NCBI GenBank assembly: GCA_000149265.1 | Contig: CH003364.1 | Location: forward strand, 985,388 to 1,049,387 | Length of the DNA stretch: 64,000 nucleotides | Origin: Ciona savignyi | Taxonomy: Eukaryota > Chordata > Ascidiacea > Phlebobranchia > Cionidae | Reading direction: 5' to 3' | In this document: positions 34,981 through 43,844 of the stretch, piece by piece | Layout of the letters: each line of letters begins with the position of its first letter | Position numbering within the stretch: the stretch's first letter is position 1 | The notes under the pieces: generated by a model | What the model saw: the letters and a program-made list of their open reading frames with translations, nothing else | What the model was told of the DNA's origin: nothing | Database searches by the model: none | Translations under genes and position numbers: made by a program

Positions 34981-35908
34981 TCAATCATTCTTTAATTTTG
35001 GCCTTTCAATAATCGTGTTCAATATTTGGCCACTGAAAACCGCTTCGTTTATCAGTCTGAACACCCACAAAAATAGCAGAAGAATCGTGACATACTGTAC
35101 CCAGCCCCATTTAATAAGCTCCCAGAATCCCGGTGTGTATGTGATGGTTTCAGTTGGGTAATCCAAAATCACTTGAATGGGTAAAAGGTTGGGTCGCACC
35201 GCGACCAGACTTCCAAACCGGGTAATTATTTGGGAACACAGTGGTTACATTTCTTTGGGTGTAGGAGCTTAATATTGTGGTTAGGTCGTAGGTGGAAGCA
35301 GCCATACTGGTTGAATCGATTATTGAAGTGTTGTATCTTATATCCACTCCTTTGTGTCGGAGTGGGGTTTTTTGATTCAGGGCCAGCTCTCCAAAGCTTG
35401 TAAACGATGCTCCAGGGGAAAGAGAAGAATGTCGGATGTACGCCAAAGATTCCATTTGAAATGTGGACATTCGGAAGAGTCTGTAATCAAAAAAGAGGAG
35501 CATTTCGACCGAAGTGATTTCTTCCGAAGTTGAGAGTGGAATCTGTGCTGTAAAATTTAGTTGATCCAATTTCCCGTCGGCGTTTGTGTCCTTTTCTATT
35601 GATGTAACGATCGGAATCCTTAGGTTGTCCTGTAAGAGCGAATTAAAGTTTCCATAAGTGCTCCACGCGAGGAATTGCCCCGCCTGCTGAGTGTCCAAAA
35701 TCAGCAGAACTTGCTTCTTAAACCTTACAGATGGCTGTTCCTCATAAGTATTTGTTGTTATCCAAAATCCCTGGCTCCGGTAAGCTATCAGCAAAGGAGG
35801 GATGAAAGTTAAAGCAAGAGCACATAAAATATACAGTGCAGCTTTGGAACATACACTTGTTTTATACCGGTTTACTACAGGCAGTGAGTAAACCTCAAAC
35901 ACTGTCAT
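34981..35908 (-). CDS. TMEM231: Transmembrane protein 231 (TMEM231), single exon, one-base frameshift
   Basis: TMEM231 belongs to the MKS/B9 complex of the ciliary transition zone, where it helps gate entry of membrane proteins into cilia. The product starts MTVFEVYSLPVVNRYKTSVC and carries a first membrane segment at about residues 24-43 (ILCALALTFIPPLLIAY). It continues through GFWITTNTYEEQPSVRFKKQ, FLAWSTYGNFN and RNVTTVFPN, all family-like. A second membrane segment follows PGFWELIKWGWVQYV near the C terminus. Similarity jumps frame at 35179-35181: QPFT is read in one frame and IQVILDYP in the next, which removing one C from ACCC would join. The corrected length (308 codons) fits the family (human 316). 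Without correction the protein stops at 35150, losing the second membrane helix. Vertebrate genes have introns; this one has none. Confidence 0.93.
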
Positions 35909-35925
35909 ACTAACAATTGTTAAAC

Positions 35926-35960
35926 CTGTAATACACCAAAATAATTTAGAATCAAAAAAA
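35926..35960 (-). promoter_or_regulatory. Strong acceptor-like site just upstream of TMEM231
   Basis: On the minus strand TTATTTTGGTGTATTACAG ends 18 bases before the TMEM231 ATG. It could be a 5' UTR intron acceptor, or a spliced-leader acceptor if this is a trans-splicing animal. Which one cannot be decided from sequence. Confidence 0.45.
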
Positions 35961-36109
35961 TTTAGAAAGATAAATTTTAGTTTAGCAAGTTAAACTTTCA
36001 CCTAAAATATGAGGCTTATGAAAATATACATAATGCTGCTACACATTATAGCAAGAGGACTAAAGCATGGGGCCAATTAGTAATTTTATAATTCTGGTAA
36101 ACAAATTAC

Positions 36110-36832
36110 TTATCTCATTTTCCCATAATATAAAAAATCTCGTTTTGACATTTTGCTACGGATACCCTGCATATTTTTTTCAATTATTTCACGAAAAGTA
36201 AAAAAGTTTTCGTTCTCTTCCTCTATTCGAAGCTCTTCGTCGTACATTGCTTTTAACATCTCCGCATTGATAGCAACTGCTTTGACTGGCATTACCGTGG
36301 CCAGACTGTTCAACAAAGGATAGACTTCAGTAAACTCGGCCTTACCCCCAATTTCAAGAATTATCTGCCTGGTTTTAACAGGGGTCACATAATGATCAAT
36401 TTTGCCTTTTCCTCCACCCATAACAGCCTGCAATGGGTGCTTGGTTACAGGATGATATGGAGCTGGAATTCGCCACTTTGCAAACAAAGGCTTCTTTTTA
36501 ATAAACCTGTTAACTCTCGTCGACATAAAGTTAAAATTTCCAGGCTTAAAAAATCCGCCACTGAGTGCAACAACCCCATATTGTCCATGTTTCAACTGAG
36601 CATCTTCCCCAAAACAGCAGCCTCTAATCAGTCTCATTTTTCGACGTCTGTCTACTGGTGGCACATCCGGCTGCTTAGGCATGACAGGTAATGCTCTAGC
36701 AGTTTCAGGAAGGTCTATTTTTTCATACGAAGATGGGATCTTGCAATATTCGGGGCTCCATCGAATATTTCGATGCAAAAACCGCTTTCCAACAGTTTGC
36801 AATACCCAAAGATTCGTCTTAAATGGCAGCAT
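36110..36832 (-). CDS. MRPL16: Mitochondrial large-subunit ribosomal protein L16 (MRPL16, uL16m), single exon
   Basis: uL16m is a core protein of the mitochondrial 39S subunit near the tRNA-binding face. The 240-residue product opens with a basic, acid-free stretch (MLPFKTNLWVLQTVGKRFLH) suited to mitochondrial import. It then carries the family pieces QYGVVALSGGFFKPG, FAKWRIPAPYHPVTKHPLQA and the signature MGGGKGKIDHYVTPVKTRQI, with ILEIGGKAEF after it. The C-terminal part (FFTFREIIEKNMQGIRSKMS) also matches the animal mitochondrial form. Length agrees with the human protein (about 250). The gene is intronless and its stop lies 201 bp before the TMEM231 start on the same strand, so the two could share a transcript. 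Confidence 0.95.
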   Translation of the reverse strand: MLPFKTNLWVLQTVGKRFLHRNIRWSPEYCKIPSSYEKIDLPETARALPVMPKQPDVPPVDRRRKMRLIRGCCFGEDAQLKHGQYGVVALSGGFFKPGNFNFMSTRVNRFIKKKPLFAKWRIPAPYHPVTKHPLQAVMGGGKGKIDHYVTPVKTRQIILEIGGKAEFTEVYPLLNSLATVMPVKAVAINAEMLKAMYDEELRIEEENENFFTFREIIEKNMQGIRSKMSKRDFLYYGKMR

Positions 36833-37329
36833 ATTACAAGCCGTTGTAATTATAAATTTATTGCCTACAAACTCTAAATATACACAAACGTAACGTACCT
36901 TACAACAATTTAGTACGTTCTACCTGTTGAGACGCATACGCCTACCTATCGAAATAAACAAGATAATACGTACTTTGTTACAAACTGCGTTGCCTTGGAT
37001 AGATCAAAAATTTAGGGATTTTTAATATTTGTATTGTCACATAATTGTAACTGTAGTAACTTTAACCTGAGTCGCTAGCGGTATATTTTTAAAATATATG
37101 ACGCATGGTTAATTTTCTTTTTTATAGATTTTCCCAAATTAATTTTATCCTAGAAGTTGTTTAACAATATTATTCCACACCGAAGTAAATAAAACTCTAG
37201 ACATAAATAATACAAGAAATTTATTTATTTTGCAAGAATATTAAAACCAAAAAAATGAAAATATTTAAATCTTACCTCCGCTACTGGCGTTAAAGTTATA
37301 TCGTGTAACAACCGACACACTTTTCAAAC

Positions 37330-37638
37330 TGTGTTAGGATAGGATAGGTCAGGATATTCATGTTTATCCCCGTGAATGGGAAAACCAAGGAGGTTAACAC
37401 ACGGGCAATCGTCAAATCACCTCGCGCCCACCGTCGGGTTACCGAAGCTATTGTAGTGTGTTGTATATTATAGACACGTTCCATCAATTTAGTATAACCC
37501 TATTAATCCGGTTGGTTCAGGCAATGTCCGTAAAGTGCCTTGTCCAAGGACACAACCGACTAGCTAGCGATCAGTTTCGCACCTGCAACCTTTCGATTGA
37601 AAGGTGACGCACTTAACCGTTAGACCAACCGGCCGGAC
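37330..37638 (-). mobile_element. tRNA-derived SINE, full length (best reference copy)
   Basis: On the minus strand it begins with the tRNA-like head GTCCGGCCGGTTGGTCTAAC (A box TGGTCTAACGGTTAAG), then AAGGTTGCAGGTGCGAAACT where a B box is expected. The body follows, and it ends in a pentamer tail ATCCTGACCTATCCTATCCT. About 309 bp. RNA polymerase III boxes plus a simple tail are what define a tRNA SINE. Confidence 0.93.
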
Positions 37639-37789
37639 AAGTGGTTAGGTGGTAAATTATTTTTACCTGCGTTTAGCATCGTCTAAACCCCGTAGGTAGG
37701 AAAACGCAAGCGGCGGTAGCATACAGGTAATCCGCAGACTAGCTAGTGGCCACCGTCGGGTTACCACAGCTATACCCAGCGTATTAAAG

Positions 37790-37955
37790 GGTTGTAATGT
37801 TGCGTTCTACAGAATTAAAGTAATGTTTATATCATACACAACACACTGCAATAGCGTCGGTAACCAGAAGGTGGGCGCGAGGTAATCTGACAATTATATG
37901 TCCGTTAACGCCCCTTTCCCACATTCACAAGAATAAACATGAATATCTTATATTT
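37790..37955 (+). mobile_element. tRNA-derived SINE, body and tail
   Basis: AACACACTGCAATAGCGTCG, GTGGGCGCGAGGTAATCTGA and AATAAACATGAATATCTTA match the 3' half. Confidence 0.82.
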
Positions 37956-38286
37956 ATTCTCATTTATTTTTGTGCGGTTGTGCACTTAGGATATGCAATT
38001 AATAGAGATGCCTCCGGCAACCTGTTAATATACGGTGATTTGTAAAATTACCAGGTTGCCTAATGAGCTATTGCATTTTGTTAAAGTTTTAATCCTCCAT
38101 TGACATTGCCCTTGGTTATAGGTACAATCTCCTTTATGTGTTTTAGTTTCTTAGTCATAACATGGAACTCGTATTGAGTGGGTTGTTGTTTATTTCCTCT
38201 GGTTTATTTGACGCATGGTGGTCCGACGAGCTTCTACTGAGCTATTGTAGCTTAAAAAGACTAACCTGTACGGTCGTGTGGCCAAA

Positions 38287-38443
38287 TGGGGAAAACCAAA
38301 ATGAAAGGGGGAAGGAGGGAAACTACTCACTAAAATAAAAATTAGGGCATAATAGTTATAGAGGTTTGTTCTGAGGTTGAGCTTAGTGTTTCAGACAGGG
38401 TTAAAATTAGTTTCCGTAGTTTTGGTGAGCAGTTTCCCTCTCA
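38287..38443. repeat. GGAGGGAAACTGC inverted-repeat element
   Basis: The left arm GGGGGAAGGAGGGAAACTAC with TCACTAAAATA and the right arm GTTTTGGTGAGCAGTTTCCC are inverted copies. The core is TTAGTG/GGGTTAAAATTAG. About 157 bp. Confidence 0.82.
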
Positions 38444-38489
38444 TAAGTGTTGTCAGTTCGCCTATATCCAGTTGGCGTAACCCCGCAAC

Positions 38490-38572
38490 ACGGAGACTAA
38501 CAAAAACGCCCCTTGCGTTTTCAAGCCACGGGATAAACATAAATATCCTATCCTTATAACATAATAGCTGAG
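38490..38572 (+). mobile_element. tRNA-derived SINE, tail fragment
   Basis: GCCCCTTGCGTTTTCAAGCC and ATAAACATAAATATCCTATC match the SINE end. Confidence 0.65.
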
Positions 38573-38863
38573 GTGCCTGATCCACCGCATGGTATTAAAT
38601 TTTTAATACTTCTTTGGCACGGTTTATTCGATTCGGCTGAATACAGACACATCCTTCACTTAGTTTATTTGGCAAATGTACAAACAGATACCGCTCCGGG
38701 CGGGATCGAACTCTTGATCCTTTAGTTACTGGTCTCACCGACAAATGAAAGCCGATTCCATATTTCCACACACAGAAGCGGTTTACTTGTTGGAATATAC
38801 CTTGCTTGTGGCTAGAACTGCGTTGCAGGAATAAAATGAAGCCTTATCGTACCGCGACAACAA

Positions 38864-39022
38864 GGACAACACCAAAAGGAGGGAAACTGCTCACTAAAAC
38901 TATTAGAAACTAATTGTAACCCTGCCCCAGAACTAACCCTCACTACAACGGCAACCTTAAAACTAACTCTAGTGCTGTAATCTTTATTTTATCAAGTAGT
39001 TTTCCTACTTTTAGTTTTCCCC
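38864..39022. repeat. GGAGGGAAACTGC inverted-repeat element
   Basis: The left arm ACCAAAAGGAGGGAAACTGC is followed by AACCCTGCCCCAGAACTAAC. The right end TTTTAGTTTTCCCC mirrors the outer left arm. Confidence 0.78.
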
Positions 39023-39327
39023 GACCAAAATCATGTAAAACGCATTTGTGTGGAACCACAGCCGTTAGTGGCCGCACGCGTACTATGTGGTAGCGCCGTG
39101 AGGCATCTGGGCAGACAAGATATATGCTCGGTTCAGTGGTTTGTTACGTCACAGCCATATATCTTTCTTTCAAACAACTGTTCAGTTCATGAAATAGGTA
39201 ATACCCTTTATACGTTGGATTACAATCGTTTATATTTGCATCACCATTATTTATTAGTTTTAGTAAAGCTTGTGTGTACGACATCGCAAAACACGTTCTT
39301 AACTTCAACATTTATTTATACTTATGA

Positions 39328-39490
39328 TAGATAATCATGTTTATCTCCATGAATGGGAAAACGCAATGGGCGTTAACAAACGGGCAAATTGTCAGATTAC
39401 CTCGTGCCCACCGTCGGCTTAGCTATTGTAGTGTATTGTGTATGATTCAGACGTTCCTTTAATTTGGTAAAACTCATTATTCTACTAGTT
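39328..39490 (-). mobile_element. tRNA-derived SINE, tail half
   Basis: AATCATGTTTATCTCCATGA, CGTGCCCACCGTCGGCTTAG and GACGTTCCTTTAATTTGGTA match the inverted 3' half. The head is absent. Confidence 0.82.
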
Positions 39491-40397
39491 TCTGTCATAG
39501 CAACCCTGTCAAACATCGTAAAGAATGCCCTTACCAAACAAAAGTTTGATATTAGTATTGGAACAGGTTCTGTACACTAAACCAAATATTGTATTTACGT
39601 AGGCGAGGCAAATCATTACCTCACCTAAGGAAAATAGGGCATGACGCTCATTAGTGTACAAGGCAGGGCAGTTAAACGACAAACATGATCGCCTACACGA
39701 AAGATACGTAACTGCACGGATATCTACCGTAATAACGGTCCACGCAATGTCTATGTGGGGTCAAATACTTGGCAAGTTTTACATTTCAATCACAGGCTGC
39801 CTACACAATTGAAACCACTGTTCGGGGTCACCAACGAATATAAAATTAAACTTTTTTGATTTCAGTTCTTTTACAAAGTGATACGAAAATCAAAATTAGA
39901 AAAGGTGTATTTTGTATTAAGGTGTAATCTAGCAATATTAAAGTTTTTTATAAACTTTCTTTTAAATTTAGGTCACGGCGCAATCAGGCAGCACATATAC
40001 GGCAACACACACTGTACGACTTAACAACCACAAGTTCCATAAAGAACAATCTATAATTTAACAAACCAGCTGTGTAAAAAAAACAGCTCCTTTACAATAA
40101 TGCGCTTTAACAAATGACGTCATTCTTACACGGAATTTCCATGTTCGTCTTGGCGTTGATGGCGATATAATTTGATTGACAGGAGCCTTAGAACGGCAAC
40201 TACTGGGCGAAAGCAGTTTGGGCCATGAAAGTTAAAACAAGTTCGTTTTCTAATAACTTGTTTGTTAAGCGATATATTGGATTGTTTGTGAAGCAGTATA
40301 TTGGCCTGCTTACCAGTCGTCGGATGTAAAACGAGTTCACAACGTCACAGGACATCCCTAAACGAGTGTTAACAATCCCCATGGGCGCAAATCAAAG

Positions 40398-40590
40398 CGA
40401 CACTAAAAGGCGGTAAAGCAGGAAGAAAGGAACTGCTTACTAAAACTATTCAAACTGATTTTAGCCTGCCCTAAACACTAATCTTAACCCCGGAACTAAC
40501 CTTAACCCCAACCCTATGTTTAAAACTAACTCTAATACCCTAATCTTCATTTTAGTGTGCAGTTTCCCTCCTTTTCGTTTTCCCCGCAAA
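40398..40590. repeat. GGAGGGAAACTGC inverted-repeat element
   Basis: The core TCTTAACCCCGGAACTAACC and TTAACCCCAACCCTATG lies between the arms, ending GTGTGCAGTTTCCCTCCTTT and CGTTTTCCCC. Confidence 0.82.
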
Positions 40591-42006
40591 TCAAAGCCAA
40601 ACGTTTGTAACACAGTTTGATATCCACTATCGTACACAGAATAGCTCAGGTACTATGTACTCCAAGAAATTTAGTATTCTTAGTAAACAAAATTAATTAT
40701 TTATAGTTTATTTTCTCAAGGTGTTTTAAATTCTGTTTTTAACCATGTCGTTGTTAAAACGTTTTAATTAGCTTGGGGGTTTTAGGTGCACAATATCAAA
40801 GCATTTTGCCGGACATTGTTCACAGTTTCCATCATACTTATTGTTTATATTCAATTCCATTTATTGTATAAGATACCCTATTCTATACCTGTACGGGAAT
40901 TGGTAAAGAATGATCACCGAACAAAGACTCGTCGAATTGTCTTCTGCCTCGGAAAGTGTACCAGTAAGCTGCGCACGCCTATTCTCACACCCACGACACA
41001 CCTCCGCCGACGCCTACAACCCAATCTCGCAAGTTATTTTCTATCCCTCTCGGGACATAGCGTCCATGCCTGCGTGACCGAAGTTGCTGTCAAGTTTAAT
41101 TTAGCGCCTCCCTCTTCTCCGGGGAGCAATTTAAAAGCTAAACGAAATTGACTGCAGCGTAGTAGCGATTAAACCCGACATCGATTTAGCTGGCAATTAA
41201 GACAGGGGTGTTTCTGAGAGAACGAGACTTCTGTCACGTGTTGAATTTTATTTCGTGTTTTTTTGACGCGGTATAATGAACTGAAGATCGCGAACCAAAG
41301 ACTACATTGTACAGCCAAACGAACACAAGCAAACACAGTGGGCTAAATGGGGAGATACACCCAATGATAAACACGGTCGTTTCCACAGGGCAAACAATAG
41401 ATACCAAGAGTAAATATTTTTCGCAGCTTGCAAGGAAGGCTGCTATCGGGTGCATTCTTACCGCGAGCACTTTTATTGTGGATAACATTTCATGTAAAAA
41501 GCGAACTACCTTTTTGCGGTAACGAAAAGGGCTGAATTTTAACGTAAACATTAAAAAAACACTGGTGTGAATAAAATACAATAGATTAAGATACATTTAT
41601 TCACTAAAGAAAGGAGTATCCATACACGTATTGACTTGAAAGCGGGACGTAATTCCCCGTCGCTTTATTGCTTTTTCGGCATGCATTATTAAGGAGACCG
41701 CGGAAAAATTGCAAAACACTACGCAAATCCGACCGTCTGCGGGTCTAGGTCGTCTTTTGGCCTCGCGAGAGATCATGTGATTTCGCGAAATGTATCGCAG
41801 GTATTCGTTTTTTCGTCTTTCATTCAATGGCGTAACCCATACCGTACGTGTGGAAACGATGGTGCAATCTTATGGTCGGGCATCTGTCGCCGACGTGTAC
41901 TACAGAGCTCGAAATGAGCCCTTTTTCCGTTTAGTCGTGAAGACCCGTTGCTTTGGTAATGTAAACTAAGAGCGAAACCCAAACAAGACAACGCCCCTTC
42001 GTACAA

Positions 42007-43015
42007 TCACGTCGTTACAAGAAAAGTAATTTCTTTTTGGATATTTACGTTCCTTTTGAATACAATAGCACCACAGGCCGAACACGCGGTATGGTCGTGC
42101 GTCTCAGTTCCCGAAATAAAATTCAAAGGTGCTCGGCTATAACAGGCAGCTTTATCTCGCTCAAGGACGTTTCTGGCATTCAGACTAAATGCTCCAAGTG
42201 CCGCCACTTCGCAACAAGGATTTTCAAACCGCAGACGGAACTGTAATTAGATACCAGGCGGCCAAGGAACGCCAATCAATATATGCATGAATCTTTTATA
42301 AATACCAAGAAAGTTTGACGGCTTTAGACGGAAAAATAACGACCGGGAATTCGACGAAATTCCTACCGACGTATTCGGGGGCGTTTTCGCGAGAACAGTG
42401 CGGGAAAATGAGGCAGTAAGTAAGGTAGGTTATAACCGATTTTCGAGAAAAATAAGAAAAATAATAACGATGAGAATTGGTAGAAAAACATCTAAAACAC
42501 TTGTAGAATAAATGGCCAAACCGATTTTTACGTGTGTCACTTGTTTCGGACTCTGGTAACCTACCTTTCTGTGATACACATTGGCAATAACGACTTCGTA
42601 CGTGTATGAATTTGTTCTGTGTGCCACAGTCTTAAACTCGTGCAGTGGTGTCATGTACGAAGCGTGAAATGCGTAAACACAGCGGGTGAAGCAGATTTGG
42701 GGTAAAAACTAAAAAAAACATTAGAAATACCACTCGCTGTCAAAGCACGTCAAGCGCAAGCTGCTTGGCAGGTTCGATACTGTTGTCCACCTTCCAATGT
42801 TTTGTTTGTTCGGGCGTGGTGCACGATGGCAATTGTTGTTTGTCTATTCCGAGCGCTTCCGATCGTACGAACCCGCACGATTCGGACGGACATGTCTGCT
42901 GCGAATACGCTCGCTGGCATTTCCGGCAAACGTTGGCGCCGAACCGGGAAATCTGGGTAGGGAAGTTGGAATCCAAAGTCGTCCGACCACACAACGACAC
43001 TCGACGCAAGTGGTC
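42007..43015 (-). CDS. Unknown coding-like exon cluster downstream of the NUDIX gene
   Basis: Three segments look like exons of one unrecognised protein. A (43015 down to about 42743) follows the acceptor TTTATTTCACACAG and encodes DHLRRVSLCGRTTLDSNFPT and a CRKCQRAYSQQTCPSESCG zinc-binding-like cluster (C-x2-C-x9-C-x4-C). B (42708-42565, 48 codons, phase 0 both ends) includes EFKTVAHRTNSYTYEVVIAN and has donor AAAG|GTAGGT. C (about 42238-42007) follows CTAATTACAG, is open in the matching phase and has a second pair, HTACSACGAIVF. Base composition is richer in GC than nearby intergenic DNA. The A-to-B donor is weak and A can also simply end at the TGA 42742-42740. It may be an alternative 3' end of the NUDIX gene, whose last exon also has a usable donor, or a separate gene with its start not seen. 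Confidence 0.35.
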
Positions 43016-43050
43016 CTGTGTGAAATAAAACTTCACCAAACGCACTTTAA

Positions 43051-43229
43051 AATATAACTGCGGCAGTTAACCTGCACTAAAGGCACCCAATAGCGCAAAT
43101 ATAACTGCGGCAGTTAACCTGCACTTAAGGCACACAATAGCACACATATATCTGCGACAATTAACCTGCACTAAAGACACAAAAGCGCAAATATATCTGC
43201 GACAGGTAACCTGCACTTAAGGCACCCAA
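43051..43229. repeat. Tandem repeat, about 50-bp unit, four copies
   Basis: Units read AAATATAACTGCGGCAGTTA then ACCTGCACTAAAGGCACCC; later units change GCGGCAGTTAA to GCGACAATTAA or GCGACAGGTAA. The array sits directly upstream of exon A of the unknown cluster. Confidence 0.92.
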
Positions 43230-43800
43230 TAAAAAAGACACATATGACATCTTTTGGTCAGATCTGCTAAAAATATAAAATCGCTGTACGGACGGTCCGA
43301 ACCCTGTCAGCGCGAATCAAAACGTCAATTAGCAACAGACACTAGATTAATCACGTCGGCACATGAATGACAGCAACAGAAACGGTCAATAGTTCAAATT
43401 AATAGGACAAGTCTAAGGTACAAAAACACCATTCAATAGCTTAACATCTCCATTGTACTGGTAAGATATTAAATCAATAAACAAAACTGATAAAATGGCA
43501 AAACTGCAGTAGTAATACCAAAATATTTTAATATTAATTTTTTTTTAACTTAGCTATGTTCGTTATTACCCCATCTAGGTAAAAGTATAAACCTACCGCA
43601 ATTTCTAAGACCAAAAAAATGGGACCAAGCAAGTGAAAAAGCACACTTTTACTCAAGTCTTAAATAACACCAAATTTAATTAGTTAATTTTAATTTAATT
43701 TGTTTCGTTGAAACTTATTTGTATTAATGTAAGGTTTAACGGCCACGTCGTTTTTTTCCTTAATTTGTAATATGTTGTCTCCTCAATGTAAAATAATTGT

Positions 43801-43806
43801 TTTATT
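43801..43806 (-). terminator. Polyadenylation signal AATAAA of the NUDIX gene
   Basis: AATAAA on the minus strand (GAAGAATAAAACAATT) about 40 bases after the stop at 43845. It supports transcript ending here rather than always splicing on. Confidence 0.6.
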
Positions 43807-43844
43807 CTTCCTTACTGTAACGAAGGGGCGAAAAAATAACTAAA

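Larger units (their letters stand above)
36833..42006. other. Intergenic, repeat-filled region
   Basis: Holds SINE copies at 37330, 37790, 38490 and 39328 and inverted-repeat elements at 38287, 38864 and 40398. About 40890-42006 contains visibly more G, C and CpG words than its surroundings. An open plus-strand frame at 40786-41151 has no ATG and no family match. I call no gene here. Confidence 0.5.

Noticed and set aside
38690..38745. tRNA-like minus-strand sequence with GAGTTCGATCCCG B box
   Set aside because: No pairing acceptor stem or anticodon arm that folds as a tRNA; probably a fragment of a different SINE.
40786..41151. Plus-strand frame with a hydrophobic start (LFTVSIILIVYIQFHLLY), like a type II membrane anchor
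   Set aside because: The first codon is GTG, not ATG; there is no luminal domain of any family and no supporting neighbouring exon. The AG just before it leaves a weak chance of an exon, not enough to call.
41234..41596. Minus-strand 120-codon frame in the GC-richer intergenic stretch
   Set aside because: No homology recognised, no splice-phase partner; kept only as part of the intergenic description.
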